From assembly GCA_002069785.1 (NCBI GenBank), contig MWCA01000029.1, positions 1 to 57,364 on the forward strand: a DNA stretch of 57,364 nt. Direction: 5' to 3'. The stretch is from Lentisphaerae bacterium ADurb.Bin242 (GTDB taxonomy: Bacteria > Verrucomicrobiota > Lentisphaeria > Victivallales > UBA1829). Under the pieces are notes generated by a model. It saw nothing but the letters and a program-made list of their open reading frames with translations, ran no database searches and was not told where the DNA came from. Position 1 is the first letter of the stretch; the number at the start of each line of letters is the position of its first letter. A program made the translations under genes and the position numbers. Below, piece after piece: positions 1 to 7,970 of this stretch.

Positions 1-780
1 CGAAAAACGCCCGAAATTGTTGACGAACAGCACGGTTTCCAGCATCTTCCGGTCTCCGGTCTTGAAAATCAGGTAATACCAGATCCCCGCAAGCCCGACG
101 GACAGCACGCATCCGGCTCCGAGAAAAAGGTAGTGCGTCCATGAGATTTTCCGTTCGAGCACATCCCCGAGGACCAGCCAGACTCCCAGCACCAGTCCCG
201 GAAGGCCGAGTCCGAGCAAGCCTTTGGTATAGATGCCTCCGGCAAGTCCGGCGGCAAACAGAACAAAATAGCCGAGTTTGACACGCTTGTTCTCCGAGAG
301 GCTCAGCGCAAAAAAACTGAATACCGCCAGCAGGACGAAAAACGCCAGTACCATGTCCACCATGCACTTCCGGCTGTTCCCGAAGAATTGTGCGCTGGTC
401 ATCAGCATGACGCAGGAGAGCAGGGCGCACCACGGCGGAAATCCCAGTTTCCGGGCGAAGGCGAACAGAAGAAGTCCGCAGCCCAGCGCCGCCAGCGCGG
501 CGGGGAGCTTGGCCGTAAAATCGTTGATTCCGAAAAGGGAGTAAGCGCCTGCCGCCGCCCAGTAATACAGCGGCGGATACTCCAGAAACGGTTCCTTGTT
601 CAGATACGGGATCAGGTAGTTTTTTTCGACAGCCATTTTGGCCGCGATCCCGGCGACGCGGGTCTCGTCCCCGCTTTGAAGTTCCCGGACATTCAGGGCG
701 GCCAGGGTGATGACGGCCGCAAAAGCCAATGCCATCGCAAATCCCTGCCGGACGGTCAGTCGTTTCCAGTATTCGAACAT
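1..780 (-). CDS. GT39/ArnT-like membrane glycosyltransferase (3' end outside window)
   Basis: An open frame of 260 codons runs from the ATG at 780 to the first base of the window with no stop, so the C-terminus is missing. It reads as an integral membrane protein: an N-terminal hydrophobic segment, then the acidic-loop motif DETRVAG near residues 38-45 and the FLEYPPLYYW motif near residues 65-75. Both are hallmarks of GT39/PMT/ArnT-like transferases, which use polyprenyl-phosphate sugars on the outer face of the membrane. At least four more hydrophobic stretches follow. The start has an AGGAG Shine-Dalgarno (SD) sequence 8 bases upstream. It lies 166 bases downstream of the AraC gene on the same strand and may be co-transcribed. 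The substrate cannot be told; lipid A, protein or wall polymer are all possible. Confidence 0.8.
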   Translation of the reverse strand, partial: MFEYWKRLTVRQGFAMALAFAAVITLAALNVRELQSGDETRVAGIAAKMAVEKNYLIPYLNKEPFLEYPPLYYWAAAGAYSLFGINDFTAKLPAALAALGCGLLLFAFARKLGFPPWCALLSCVMLMTSAQFFGNSRKCMVDMVLAFFVLLAVFSFFALSLSENKRVKLGYFVLFAAGLAGGIYTKGLLGLGLPGLVLGVWLVLGDVLERKISWTHYLFLGAGCVLSVGLAGIWYYLIFKTGDRKMLETVLFVNNFGRFS

Positions 781-946
781 TCACAGGTCTCCTGGGGTTC
801 ATGAGGATTTTCAACAGCCCGGCGCAGGGAGTCCCATGCCCTCCGCAACGCATGCCGTGCCGGAAAAACTTTTTCAGGACAAGACATTTTGCGGTTTACC
901 ATACACCCTTTCCGTCCGGAAAGCAATCCGTCCGGGAAGTGATCTT

Positions 947-1834
947 TCAAAAAAGTGAATGCCCCGGTTGCGGGAGGGTCTGCTTCGCACGATGATTTTT
1001 CCGGAGGTTGAAGCGTCCGGGCGTGGTTCCGGTATATTTCCTGAACTCGCGGCAGAAGAACGCCGAAGAGGAAAATCCGCATTCGGCGGCCGCCTCTTTC
1101 ACGCTCATGCTGCGGAGCGATAGAATCCGGCAGGCCGTCTCCATCCGTTTTTTCTGCCGGTATTCGCCGGGAGCGCAATGCAGATACTGCCGGAACAGAC
1201 GGTTCAGCGTGCTGATCGACACACCCCCGGCGCGGGCGAGCGTCCTCCTTCCGGCACGGCATCCGGCGACGGTTTCCAGAAAATGAAGCGCTTTGACCAG
1301 GGAGGGCGGATAGTCGGCCGCCGGACCGGAAATCTTCAGGGAGTTCAGCAGCGCGAACACCAGTTCGTCCACCTCGGGAGCGTTCCGGGAGGCTGCGTGA
1401 TAAATGGCGTCGATGCGGGCCTCGGTCGTTTTCTCCTCCGGATGAAAGCAGATCTCCTGTCGGAACAGTTCGCGCAGAATGACTTCCGTGACCGGATTGT
1501 GCGGCAGGAAAACACATTTCTTCCAGCCGGTCGGATTGGCCTGAAGCACGGTCTTGTCTCTGATCCCGAGAAGATAAATGTCTCCCGGGGAAAGAGTTCT
1601 GGTTTCCGATTCGCTTCGGAGCAGGAAAGAGCCTTTCGTGACGAATTCCAGAGAATAATATCCTGTTCCTCCGCCGCGGGCACAGTAACCGTCCCGCCAG
1701 CAGGCGGAGCCGACGCCCCAGCAGCCGAGAAAGCCGTTGACCGCCCTCCAGGAAAGATCGAGGCAGAAATCTTCCTGGAACGAGCCGTTCTTCGGAGGGT
1801 GTCCGCTTGTGATTCTCCGCATGAAAGAGGCCAT
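947..1834 (-). CDS. AraC-family transcriptional regulator
   Basis: This 295-residue protein has a cupin-like N-terminal sensing half (GDIYLLGIRDKTVLQ region) and a C-terminal AraC/XylS DNA-binding domain with two helix-turn-helix (HTH) units; the second contains CGFSSSAFFCREFRKYTGTTPGRF. A TTG codon at 1855 would give a longer frame, but the ATG at 1834 has AAAGGA 7-9 bases upstream and is the better start. The gene is divergent from the Gfo/Idh/MocA oxidoreductase at 1946. The short gap holds overlapping promoters and a CTGTAAT/ATTACAG inverted repeat, so it probably controls that oxidoreductase and itself. The ligand is unknown, probably a sugar. Confidence 0.9.
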   Translation of the reverse strand: MASFMRRITSGHPPKNGSFQEDFCLDLSWRAVNGFLGCWGVGSACWRDGYCARGGGTGYYSLEFVTKGSFLLRSESETRTLSPGDIYLLGIRDKTVLQANPTGWKKCVFLPHNPVTEVILRELFRQEICFHPEEKTTEARIDAIYHAASRNAPEVDELVFALLNSLKISGPAADYPPSLVKALHFLETVAGCRAGRRTLARAGGVSISTLNRLFRQYLHCAPGEYRQKKRMETACRILSLRSMSVKEAAAECGFSSSAFFCREFRKYTGTTPGRFNLRKNHRAKQTLPQPGHSLF

Positions 1835-1856
1835 ATTGATTCCTTTCGACAACAAT

Positions 1857-1885
1857 TTGGAACAATTCTGTAATTTTACTATATT
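1857..1885 (+). promoter_or_regulatory. Predicted promoter of the Gfo/Idh/MocA gene
   Basis: TTGGAA at 1857-1862 and TATATT at 1880-1885 are 17 bases apart. The expected transcript start near 1892 gives a leader of about 54 bases. The -10 overlaps the -10 of the opposing AraC promoter. Confidence 0.55.
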
Positions 1886-1894
1886 GTATTACAG
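1868..1894. promoter_or_regulatory. Palindromic operator candidate over divergent -10 boxes
   Basis: CTGTAAT at 1868-1874 and ATTACAG at 1888-1894 are perfect 7-base inverted arms separated by 13 bases. Both divergent -10 hexamers (1880-1885 forward, 1878-1883 reverse) lie between the arms, so a protein bound here would affect both promoters. The neighbouring AraC protein is the obvious candidate, although AraC proteins more often bind direct repeats. Confidence 0.5.
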
Positions 1895-1905
1895 GAAAAA
1901 TTCAA
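1878..1905 (-). promoter_or_regulatory. Predicted promoter of the AraC gene at 947-1834
   Basis: Read on the minus strand, TTGAAT (1900-1905) and TATAGT (1878-1883) are 16 bases apart, a good sigma-70-like match. The start point would be near 1871, leaving a leader of about 37 bases. Confidence 0.55.
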
Positions 1906-1945
1906 GTATATTGAACCGTTTCAACAATCGGAAAGGAGTTTTTCC

Positions 1946-3163
1946 ATGCTGAGAATCGGAATTGTGGGATGTGGTTTGCAAGCGGCGACCATTGCCGGAT
2001 ATCTGGGAATTTACGGAGATGAATATGAGGTGGTCGCCGTGGCGGACTACGATTTTGAGAATGCCAGAGCCCGCATGGCGCAGAAAAAAGTCAGGATCGC
2101 GGATTCCTGCCGTTTCTTTCACGATGCCGGGAAATTCATCGAATCCGTCCCGAAACTCGACGGGATCATCATCGGCACTTTCTGCACGTTTCATACGGAG
2201 GTTGCGTGCCAGCTCGAGGTGCTGGGTGTCCCCCTCTATATCGAAAAGCCGGTGGCGATCTCATTTGAACAGGTCCGCCGTCTGTATGCCGCTTTCCGCC
2301 ATTCCAGGGTGCCTCTGGAAGTGTCGCTCCCGATGCGGTTGTGTCCGTTGACGCAAAGAGCCCGGAAAATGATGGCAGACGGCCTTGTCGGGCCTGTTCG
2401 TCAGGTGGTCGGGTTCGAGGATACGCAGGGCGATGTGTATTTCGCCACCTGGTTCCGGGATGCGGAAAAGACCGGCGGCATGTTCCTTCAGAAGGCGGTC
2501 CACGACATCGATTACATGTTTTACCTGGCGGGCGGACGCCCGGTCGAAGTCTGCGGTATGCGGGCGAAAGTCTATTACCGGGGCGACAAGCCGTACGACC
2601 TCACCTGCGAGCATTGTTCGGATGCCGGGACCTGTCCCGAGGGGCCGATGCGCACTTTCCGGGAAAAGGGCCTTGCCGAATCGGTTCCGGATGCGGCCGA
2701 ACGGCTCTCGTGGATTTTCCGCGGCGATGAAAAAACCTCCGGAAAGCATTACTGCGTGCGTTCCAAAGACATTGCCATCGAGGACATCGGGGAGTGCATC
2801 GTGCGCATGGATACCGGAACGCATGTGGCGCACTCCCAGAACTTCATTGCCAACTTCCACGCCTGCCGCCGGGGCGCCCGTTTCTGCGGCGACAACGCAA
2901 CGCTGGAAATCGACTTCCACCGTTCGCATCTGACGCTCTACTCCCATCGCAGCGGGAGCGTGGAACATTATGATGTCGATCCGGGCAAGCTGAGCCACTA
3001 CGGCGGCGACCGTGAACTCGTGGCGGATTTCCTGGAGACCATGAAGACCGGCAAACGCGCCCGGACCGACCTGATCGAAGGCGACGGCATCATGAGCACC
3101 CTGACATGTCTCGGCGCCCGCGAATCGGCCGACACATCCAAGTTCATCGCCGTCTCATTGTAG
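1946..3163 (+). CDS. Gfo/Idh/MocA-family oxidoreductase
   Basis: This 405-residue protein has an N-terminal Rossmann fold with the dinucleotide motif GIVGCGLQAA at residues 5-14 and the family's EKPV motif near residue 105 (YIEKPVAIS). These enzymes oxidise or reduce sugars and inositols with NAD(P). The middle of the protein carries a cysteine cluster, CEHCSDAGTC, near residue 220, with further Cys residues in the following 60 residues; this insertion is not part of the basic fold and could bind a metal. The start has AAAGGAG 7 bases upstream. It is divergent from an AraC regulator and followed by a convergent gene, so it is probably a single-gene unit. The substrate is unknown. Confidence 0.88.
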   Translation: MLRIGIVGCGLQAATIAGYLGIYGDEYEVVAVADYDFENARARMAQKKVRIADSCRFFHDAGKFIESVPKLDGIIIGTFCTFHTEVACQLEVLGVPLYIEKPVAISFEQVRRLYAAFRHSRVPLEVSLPMRLCPLTQRARKMMADGLVGPVRQVVGFEDTQGDVYFATWFRDAEKTGGMFLQKAVHDIDYMFYLAGGRPVEVCGMRAKVYYRGDKPYDLTCEHCSDAGTCPEGPMRTFREKGLAESVPDAAERLSWIFRGDEKTSGKHYCVRSKDIAIEDIGECIVRMDTGTHVAHSQNFIANFHACRRGARFCGDNATLEIDFHRSHLTLYSHRSGSVEHYDVDPGKLSHYGGDRELVADFLETMKTGKRARTDLIEGDGIMSTLTCLGARESADTSKFIAVSL

Positions 3164-3184
3164 CCGCGCATCGTTCATTTGAAC

Positions 3185-3208
3185 ACAATCAGCCTGAACC
3201 GATTGTTT
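3185..3208. terminator. Weak hairpin between convergent genes
   Basis: ACAATC at 3185-3190 pairs with GATTGT at 3201-3206 and is followed by a short T stretch. It lies between the convergent stops at 3163 and 3237 and could act as a weak bidirectional terminator. Confidence 0.3.
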
Positions 3209-3236
3209 CGATATTCCTGGTCCTCCGCTTGAATTT

Positions 3237-4808
3237 TTATTCCTGATTGGAAACCAGCTCTTTGAGTTTATTAAACTCTCCATCCTTGCCGACAAAGATG
3301 AAAGTTCCTGAACCTGGCAGAACAGTAATGGCATACAGCTTGTCAGCCGCGGCGGTCAGTTCCGCCTTGTCGACGAAACTGAACACCTTTTCCCCCGGCT
3401 GCAACTGAACTTTAAACCTGACTGTACGCGGTTTGGTATGAGGAATATAACCGGAAAACTGGCCTTCTTCGTCAATGCTTATGGTTTCTTTGGCATCAAA
3501 GAAATATTTGCTGTCGTACGGCCAGATTCCGACATCGGCATTGTGAAGCACGATGACTTTGCCGTTGTATCCGGGAATGGCGAAGGCGCGGTTGAAGTCC
3601 TTTTTCTTTGTTTCGGTTGTCACCGGCGATTGCGGCAATTTATTCATCCGCATGATCAGCGATTCAAACTTGCGGATTTCCTTTGCGACGACTGCAAATT
3701 CCGCCAGCTGCGGATTGGGTTTGCCGGGTCTGCCGGCCAGCGAATAATAACCGAAATCAGTATAAGGTTTGGTTTTTCGTTTTTGCACCCAGACCTGCCG
3801 CGCGACTGTTTCAAGGTTTGTCCCGGCCAACTCTTTGGGCATTGGGTTATAGCTCCAGCAGAGAAAATACCGGGCGCCTTCCATGACCGCCAGCCATGCG
3901 GCTGCTTTCAGGCAATTCTCCGGCAAGCGGTAATATTTCCAGCAAGTGTAGATTTTTTTCCCTTCATGTTCAAACTCGTTCCAGCCGTTTTGTTTGTTTG
4001 CGGCATATTCCCTCAAACGCTGTACGAATCTTTCTTTTTCCTGATCGGGTGCGTTTTTAAGAATGCGCTTGACAGTTCCCGGCAAGTCATCAGTGACAAA
4101 AACCCATCCGCCCTGTGTAACGACAAAAATAAAATCGCTGCCGCGGGCCGCCGCTTCCTGCTGAAAATTTGCGGCTTGTTCGCGTAGCCAGTTCAGCGAA
4201 AAGGCCGGCGATGCAATATAACCGTTGCCGGAAAATTCCCACCAGAAAGCATACCGGTCGGTTCCGAGGATGGCCGGATCGGGAACCGGCATATCACGCG
4301 CCGCTCCAAGGCTGCTGTGAACGATTGCCAATTTTGCGCCCGGTGCATGTTCGAGAATTTTCTGGTAATAGCGTGCCAGGGCGTGAACGTCCTTATGGGC
4401 CACTTCCTCGCGGACGGAAAAACCCAGAATCGCCGGTTCCTGCTGATGTGCGGCGATAAACTGTCCGGCCTCCTTCGCACGGATGTTCTCATGCGCTTCC
4501 GTCCAAGCCGTTTCCGGTTTGAAATAGGAAAAGTCGAGCTGGAGAATTGCTTTGATCTGATATTTTTTCAACAACGGCAGAAAAATTTTCTCGAAATTTT
4601 CTCTGTTGTTGACGGTCAAGTGGAGGGTATTGACGCCATTTCGCGACAGAATCCGGAAATGTTCGTCGGCGAACTGCATGGGGTCTTTGCCATAACCTTG
4701 TGCGGTTCGCGTCATGGCGTAGTCATACAGGTATACCCCGATATGGAATTCAGAGCCTGAAAGTCCTGAACACAAAGCCAGCAAACACAAAAATCCAATC
4801 ATTCTCAT
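3237..4808 (-). CDS. Secreted TIM-barrel-like protein, putative glycoside hydrolase
   Basis: This 523-residue protein starts with a signal peptide (MRMIGFLCLLALCSGLSGS). The body alternates strands and helices like a glycosidase TIM barrel: GVYLYDYAMTR, NGVNTLHLTV, IKAILQLDFSYF and ILGFSVREEVAHKD, in which the acidic residues of REE near residue 133 could be catalytic. The last 100 residues look like a beta-sandwich. The specific glycosidase family is not recognised. The start has AAAGGAAC 7 bases upstream. It is the last gene after a GntR regulator and a pseudopilin (44-base gap), all on the minus strand, which suggests co-expression and export of a glycan-active protein. It could also be a non-catalytic sugar-binding protein. 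Confidence 0.6.
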   Translation of the reverse strand: MRMIGFLCLLALCSGLSGSEFHIGVYLYDYAMTRTAQGYGKDPMQFADEHFRILSRNGVNTLHLTVNNRENFEKIFLPLLKKYQIKAILQLDFSYFKPETAWTEAHENIRAKEAGQFIAAHQQEPAILGFSVREEVAHKDVHALARYYQKILEHAPGAKLAIVHSSLGAARDMPVPDPAILGTDRYAFWWEFSGNGYIASPAFSLNWLREQAANFQQEAAARGSDFIFVVTQGGWVFVTDDLPGTVKRILKNAPDQEKERFVQRLREYAANKQNGWNEFEHEGKKIYTCWKYYRLPENCLKAAAWLAVMEGARYFLCWSYNPMPKELAGTNLETVARQVWVQKRKTKPYTDFGYYSLAGRPGKPNPQLAEFAVVAKEIRKFESLIMRMNKLPQSPVTTETKKKDFNRAFAIPGYNGKVIVLHNADVGIWPYDSKYFFDAKETISIDEEGQFSGYIPHTKPRTVRFKVQLQPGEKVFSFVDKAELTAAADKLYAITVLPGSGTFIFVGKDGEFNKLKELVSNQE

Positions 4809-4852
4809 TATCTGTTCCTTTCTATGCTATTTTATTGAGGTTGCCGTCTAAT

Positions 4853-5572
4853 TCAGCGCATTCGTACTGAGCAATATCCGTTGGACTGAAGCTGATATTT
4901 ATTTTCCGCGGTCACATGTCCGTCCAGCAGCAGGATATTGTCTTTTGACTGATGGCGCATTGCAAATGCCTTCATACTGCCGGAACTGGTAGGCGGTACG
5001 GTGTTGCTCAACTGCATGGAAAGCGTAACATCCGTATCTGATGATGGGGGGCTGTCGGTAAGGAGAATAGATCGTGTCGGAGGATAATAACTGCGGGTAA
5101 TCTTGAATATATCCGCCCCGACAGAAGGCGTATTGTTCCAGGTGCCGCAAGAGTAGTTATACTGATAACTGAACCGCCAATTCTCATGAGCTGTCAGGAA
5201 TTCAGTGCCCCATCCGGTGGCTTTCAACACTTTCGGCGTGGAATCACCCGGACAGCAAAGAATTTTATGATTGTATTTTTTGCTTTGTACACCGCTCAAG
5301 GCGTCATAGTTGCCAACCAGTATGTGATACCAGAAAACAGCTCTGGAGCTGTGTGAGGCCGGAGGATACCAAATGGCGGGAGAAGCAAAATCGTTGAAGT
5401 CGACTGTATATAATCCGAAATGGGTTCCCAGCTGCTTTTGATGATTAACGCAACTGATCGTTTGGGCCAGTTTACGCGCCTTGTTCAAGGCGGGAAGCAG
5501 CAGTCCAGCAAGAATGGCGATGATCGAAATAACGATAAGAAGCTCGATAAGTGTAAAAAATGACCTCCTCAT
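4853..5572 (-). CDS. H-X9-DG pseudopilin (prepilin-type N-terminus)
   Basis: This 239-residue protein begins [20 protein letters not shown], a class III prepilin signal: a short basic leader, the F-T-L-I-E cleavage/methylation site, then one hydrophobic helix. The C-terminal part carries [15 protein letters not shown] near residue 210, an exact H-X9-DG motif. Proteins of this type are processed by prepilin peptidase and assembled by type II secretion/type IV pilus-like machines, but the role of the H-X9-DG group is unknown. The start has GGAGGTAAAGGA just upstream and lies 4 bases after the stop of the GntR gene, so the two are very likely co-transcribed with the secreted protein downstream. 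Confidence 0.88.
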   Translation of the reverse strand: MRRSFFTLIELLIVISIIAILAGLLLPALNKARKLAQTISCVNHQKQLGTHFGLYTVDFNDFASPAIWYPPASHSSRAVFWYHILVGNYDALSGVQSKKYNHKILCCPGDSTPKVLKATGWGTEFLTAHENWRFSYQYNYSCGTWNNTPSVGADIFKITRSYYPPTRSILLTDSPPSSDTDVTLSMQLSNTVPPTSSGSMKAFAMRHQSKDNILLLDGHVTAENKYQLQSNGYCSVRMR

Positions 5573-5576
5573 TCCT

Positions 5577-6713
5577 TTACCTCCTTTTATTTCCGGCTTG
5601 CGCCTTGTTCCATGTGGATTCGCCTTCGACGATTTCGGCTTCCAGAAAAGAATAGCTTTTTTCGAGAGGAAGGCCCTTGATTTTCCGGTCGAGAAGACGG
5701 CAGGCCTCTTTTCCCATCTCGAAATAAGGAATCCGCAGATAGGTCAGGGAAGGGATCATCCCGTCGAAGGCCGTTCGGCTGCCGTGGCTGACGACGGCGA
5801 CATCGGTTCCGATCCGCAGCCCGCGGTCCGCCATCACCCTGTAGAGGGCGAACGGATGCGTTACGGATTCGCAGAAAAAGAGCTCCGGAATACCCTCCGG
5901 ACGAGCCGGAAATTCCTTCTTGAGCTTTTCGCAAGCCAATGCCTTGTCGTCCTCCAGATAAAAAATCCATTCTGTGGAAACCTTCACGTTTTTCTGTGCA
6001 AGAATGTTCACAAAGAGATCGATTTTCTCTTTGTTGTCTTTCTGAATACCGCAGTACCTCAGCAGCCCCACGTTCCGGAACCCTCGGGAAGCAACATATT
6101 CGGCAAGCCTCCGGATGCCTTCCGCCCGACTGTAATCCACATACGACGATATTCCCTCGTTGTCTCTGGAAGTGAGCACCGTATAGGGAATCCCTTCATC
6201 ATCGAAGATTTTCCTCATCATGGGAAGCTGGGAACTGAGAAAAACCGCCCCGTCGAACCCTTTTGCGCCTTTCAGTTGACGGTTCACCTGGGCACGGTCC
6301 TGTAAATCCTCGAAATACCGGAAGTTGATCTGCATTCCATATTCGCGCGCCCCGTCGATGATGCCCTGATGGGTTTCGGAGTCCGCGCACCAGTTGGCAT
6401 AGTTCAGATGTTCCGGAGAAATCGATTTTTCAGGGAAGGGAAGAAGAATTTTCGGCGTCGATATCTGTGCTCCGGCGCTTTCGGAGACGAAGGTGCCTTT
6501 GGTGGCGATTCTTTCGATATATCCTTCCTCCTCCAGCAGTTTGAGGGTTTCGACCGCGGTTCCCCGGCTGACGCCGTATTTTTCAGCAATGACGCGTTCC
6601 CCCGGAATACGCTCATTTTCTTTCAGGTTTCCTTCGCGGATTTCTCCGATCAGGATATTTTTGAGCTGTATGCAGAGCGGAATTCTGTCATTTTTATTGA
6701 TTGTTGAAATCAT
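5577..6713 (-). CDS. GntR-type regulator with LacI-like effector domain
   Basis: The N-terminal ~70 residues are a GntR winged helix ([20 protein letters not shown] recognition region). The remaining ~300 residues are a periplasmic-binding-protein-like domain of the LacI/GalR type ([20 protein letters not shown]). This AraR/DegA-like architecture normally gives a sugar-responsive repressor. The frame can be extended upstream to an ATG at 6770, but the ATG at 6713 has GAGG 8 bases upstream and starts right before the winged helix, giving 378 residues. A canonical promoter and the palindrome TGGCCTATGCCA lie directly upstream, which fits autoregulation. It heads an apparent operon with a pseudopilin and a secreted TIM-barrel-like protein, which it probably controls. 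Confidence 0.87.
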   Translation of the reverse strand: MISTINKNDRIPLCIQLKNILIGEIREGNLKENERIPGERVIAEKYGVSRGTAVETLKLLEEEGYIERIATKGTFVSESAGAQISTPKILLPFPEKSISPEHLNYANWCADSETHQGIIDGAREYGMQINFRYFEDLQDRAQVNRQLKGAKGFDGAVFLSSQLPMMRKIFDDEGIPYTVLTSRDNEGISSYVDYSRAEGIRRLAEYVASRGFRNVGLLRYCGIQKDNKEKIDLFVNILAQKNVKVSTEWIFYLEDDKALACEKLKKEFPARPEGIPELFFCESVTHPFALYRVMADRGLRIGTDVAVVSHGSRTAFDGMIPSLTYLRIPYFEMGKEACRLLDRKIKGLPLEKSYSFLEAEIVEGESTWNKAQAGNKRR

Positions 6714-6743
6714 TTTTGAACCTCGCCGTGATCTGGCCCATGC

Positions 6744-6755
6744 TGGCCTATGCCA
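6744..6755. promoter_or_regulatory. Operator candidate for the GntR-type repressor
   Basis: TGGCCTATGCCA is a TGGC-N4-GCCA inverted repeat just downstream of the -10 of the minus-strand promoter. A second half site, TGGCCCATG, lies at 6734-6742. The position matches roadblock repression by the GntR/LacI-type protein encoded immediately downstream. Confidence 0.5.
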
Positions 6756-6758
6756 ATT

Positions 6759-6786
6759 ATTATATTCCATATTTTCAGTTTGTCAA
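6759..6786 (-). promoter_or_regulatory. Strong predicted promoter of the GntR-pilin-secreted protein operon
   Basis: On the minus strand TTGACA (6781-6786) and TATAAT (6759-6764) are perfect consensus hexamers 16 bases apart. Transcription would start near 6752, inside the TGGC-N4-GCCA palindrome. Confidence 0.75.
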
Positions 6787-6994
6787 CCGCCTTTCAATTA
6801 TTTTTTTGAATTTTTTGAAAAACCTGAAGATTCAGGAACAGAAAGTCGGAAAGACAGTCCGGTTTTTTCCGATTTTCAAAGGAAAGAATTATACCAATTT
6901 GCTGACTTTACGATTGCAAATCAGGATAAAAATACAGGGCTGTTTTTCTTTTCCGCCGGTCTTATATGGCAATCGCTTCTTCGGTTGGAGAAGG

Positions 6995-7861
6995 TCAGGA
7001 GAGAGGGACGCGGCAGCGGGTTTTTTCCCGGTGTTGCAGCGGGGTTTTCCCGAAACGCTTTTTGAACTCGCGTGCCAGATAGTAGGAATACGAAAATCCG
7101 CAGTTCTGCGCCACGACAGAAACCGGTTCGCCGGAAAAAGAGAGCATGTGTTTCACCTTCGCCATCCGGAGCGTTGCGATGTGTTCCTGAATCGTCGTTT
7201 TCAGATGGACACGGAACAGTTTTCCGAGCGTCGACACGCTCACGCCGGACGCCATGGCCACCCGTTCCCGGTTCAAGCCCGGTTCGCAGAAATGGTTGTC
7301 GATGTAGCGCAGCGCCATCGTCAGCGGGACCGGAACCGGCGAGCGCGGGAACTGGCGGGCCGCCTCCATGAACAGCCGGAACGCCATCCCGCCCACCAGC
7401 GTGTCGTCGGGCCTCGCGCCCTCCGACAGGGCGTCGCGCACGTCCTCGAAACATTTGCGCAGACGTTCGGGCGCGGGGGAGAGGAACATCGGCAGGCTTT
7501 CCGGAAACATCTGGGAGAGAAGCTCCCGCAGCAGCGGATTGACCTCGAAAAGGATGAAATACCGTTCCAGAATTTCTTTCCCGGAATAAACGTTCCCCGA
7601 CGACGTGTTCAGATCGGATATCTTGAACCAGCCCGGTTTGCGCCGGACCACGTCGCCGTCCGGCGTGACGGCTTCCTCGCAGCCCGAAAGGATCAGGGCC
7701 GCCATGAGGTACGGATATGATTGATTTGTATTCTTGTAATCCGGATACAGGAACGAATGGCAGAACGACTGCACGCGGATTCCGCCGAGCGCCGGAGAAT
7801 ACGGGGATGTGTTGACATGATACGTTTCCCGTGCGGTGGGAGTTTCCCAGACGCTCTTCAT
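6995..7861 (-). CDS. AraC-family transcriptional regulator
   Basis: This 288-residue protein has an N-terminal sensing half and a C-terminal AraC/XylS domain: first HTH near residue 205 (RERVAMASGVSVSTLGKLFR), second near residue 250 (SVVAQNCGFSYSYYLAREFKKRFGK split over two helices). The ATG at 7861 has AAGGA 9 bases upstream. It is divergent from the deacetylase-like and GH29 fucosidase genes, with an 8-base inverted repeat between the two starts, so it probably regulates that fucose-related operon. The effector is unknown. Confidence 0.88.
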   Translation of the reverse strand: MKSVWETPTARETYHVNTSPYSPALGGIRVQSFCHSFLYPDYKNTNQSYPYLMAALILSGCEEAVTPDGDVVRRKPGWFKISDLNTSSGNVYSGKEILERYFILFEVNPLLRELLSQMFPESLPMFLSPAPERLRKCFEDVRDALSEGARPDDTLVGGMAFRLFMEAARQFPRSPVPVPLTMALRYIDNHFCEPGLNRERVAMASGVSVSTLGKLFRVHLKTTIQEHIATLRMAKVKHMLSFSGEPVSVVAQNCGFSYSYYLAREFKKRFGKTPLQHREKTRCRVPLS

Positions 7862-7881
7862 TCCGCCATATCCTTCTCTAT

Positions 7882-7910
7882 TGTTTATTTACCCGATTGT
7901 ATTATTTCAA
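7882..7910 (-). promoter_or_regulatory. Possible promoter of the AraC gene at 6995-7861
   Basis: On the minus strand TTGAAA (7905-7910) and TAAACA (7882-7887) are 17 bases apart. The -10 is a moderate match. It overlaps the opposing promoter, as at 1857-1905. Confidence 0.35.
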
Positions 7911-7916
7911 TATATT
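7888..7916 (+). promoter_or_regulatory. Possible promoter of the deacetylase-like/fucosidase operon
   Basis: TTTACC (7888-7893) and TATATT (7911-7916) are 17 bases apart. The -35 is weak, as expected for a promoter that needs an activator such as the divergent AraC protein. The inverted repeat at 7914-7937 begins inside the -10. Confidence 0.35.
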
Positions 7917-7937
7917 GCATTTTCCGGGGAATGCAAT
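7914..7937. promoter_or_regulatory. 8-base inverted repeat, operator candidate
   Basis: ATTGCATT at 7914-7921 and AATGCAAT at 7930-7937 are perfect inverted arms with an 8-base spacer. They span the probable transcript start of the operon at 7971. A transcribed hairpin is the alternative reading. Confidence 0.45.
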
Positions 7938-7970
7938 TATCTTTTCCTCAAATCAGACGGGAGAATGAAA

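Larger units (their letters stand above)
6714..6994. other. Intergenic region between AraC gene end and GntR start
   Basis: This 281-base AT-rich stretch carries the GntR promoter and operator near 6744-6786. From about 6790 to 6994, downstream of the AraC stop on the minus strand, no gene or convincing terminator hairpin is visible. Confidence 0.5.

Noticed and set aside
756..1865. 369-codon frame on the minus strand overlapping the AraC gene
   Set aside because: A second frame of the same strand; Arg/Pro-rich and without domains, while the AraC frame has two HTH units.
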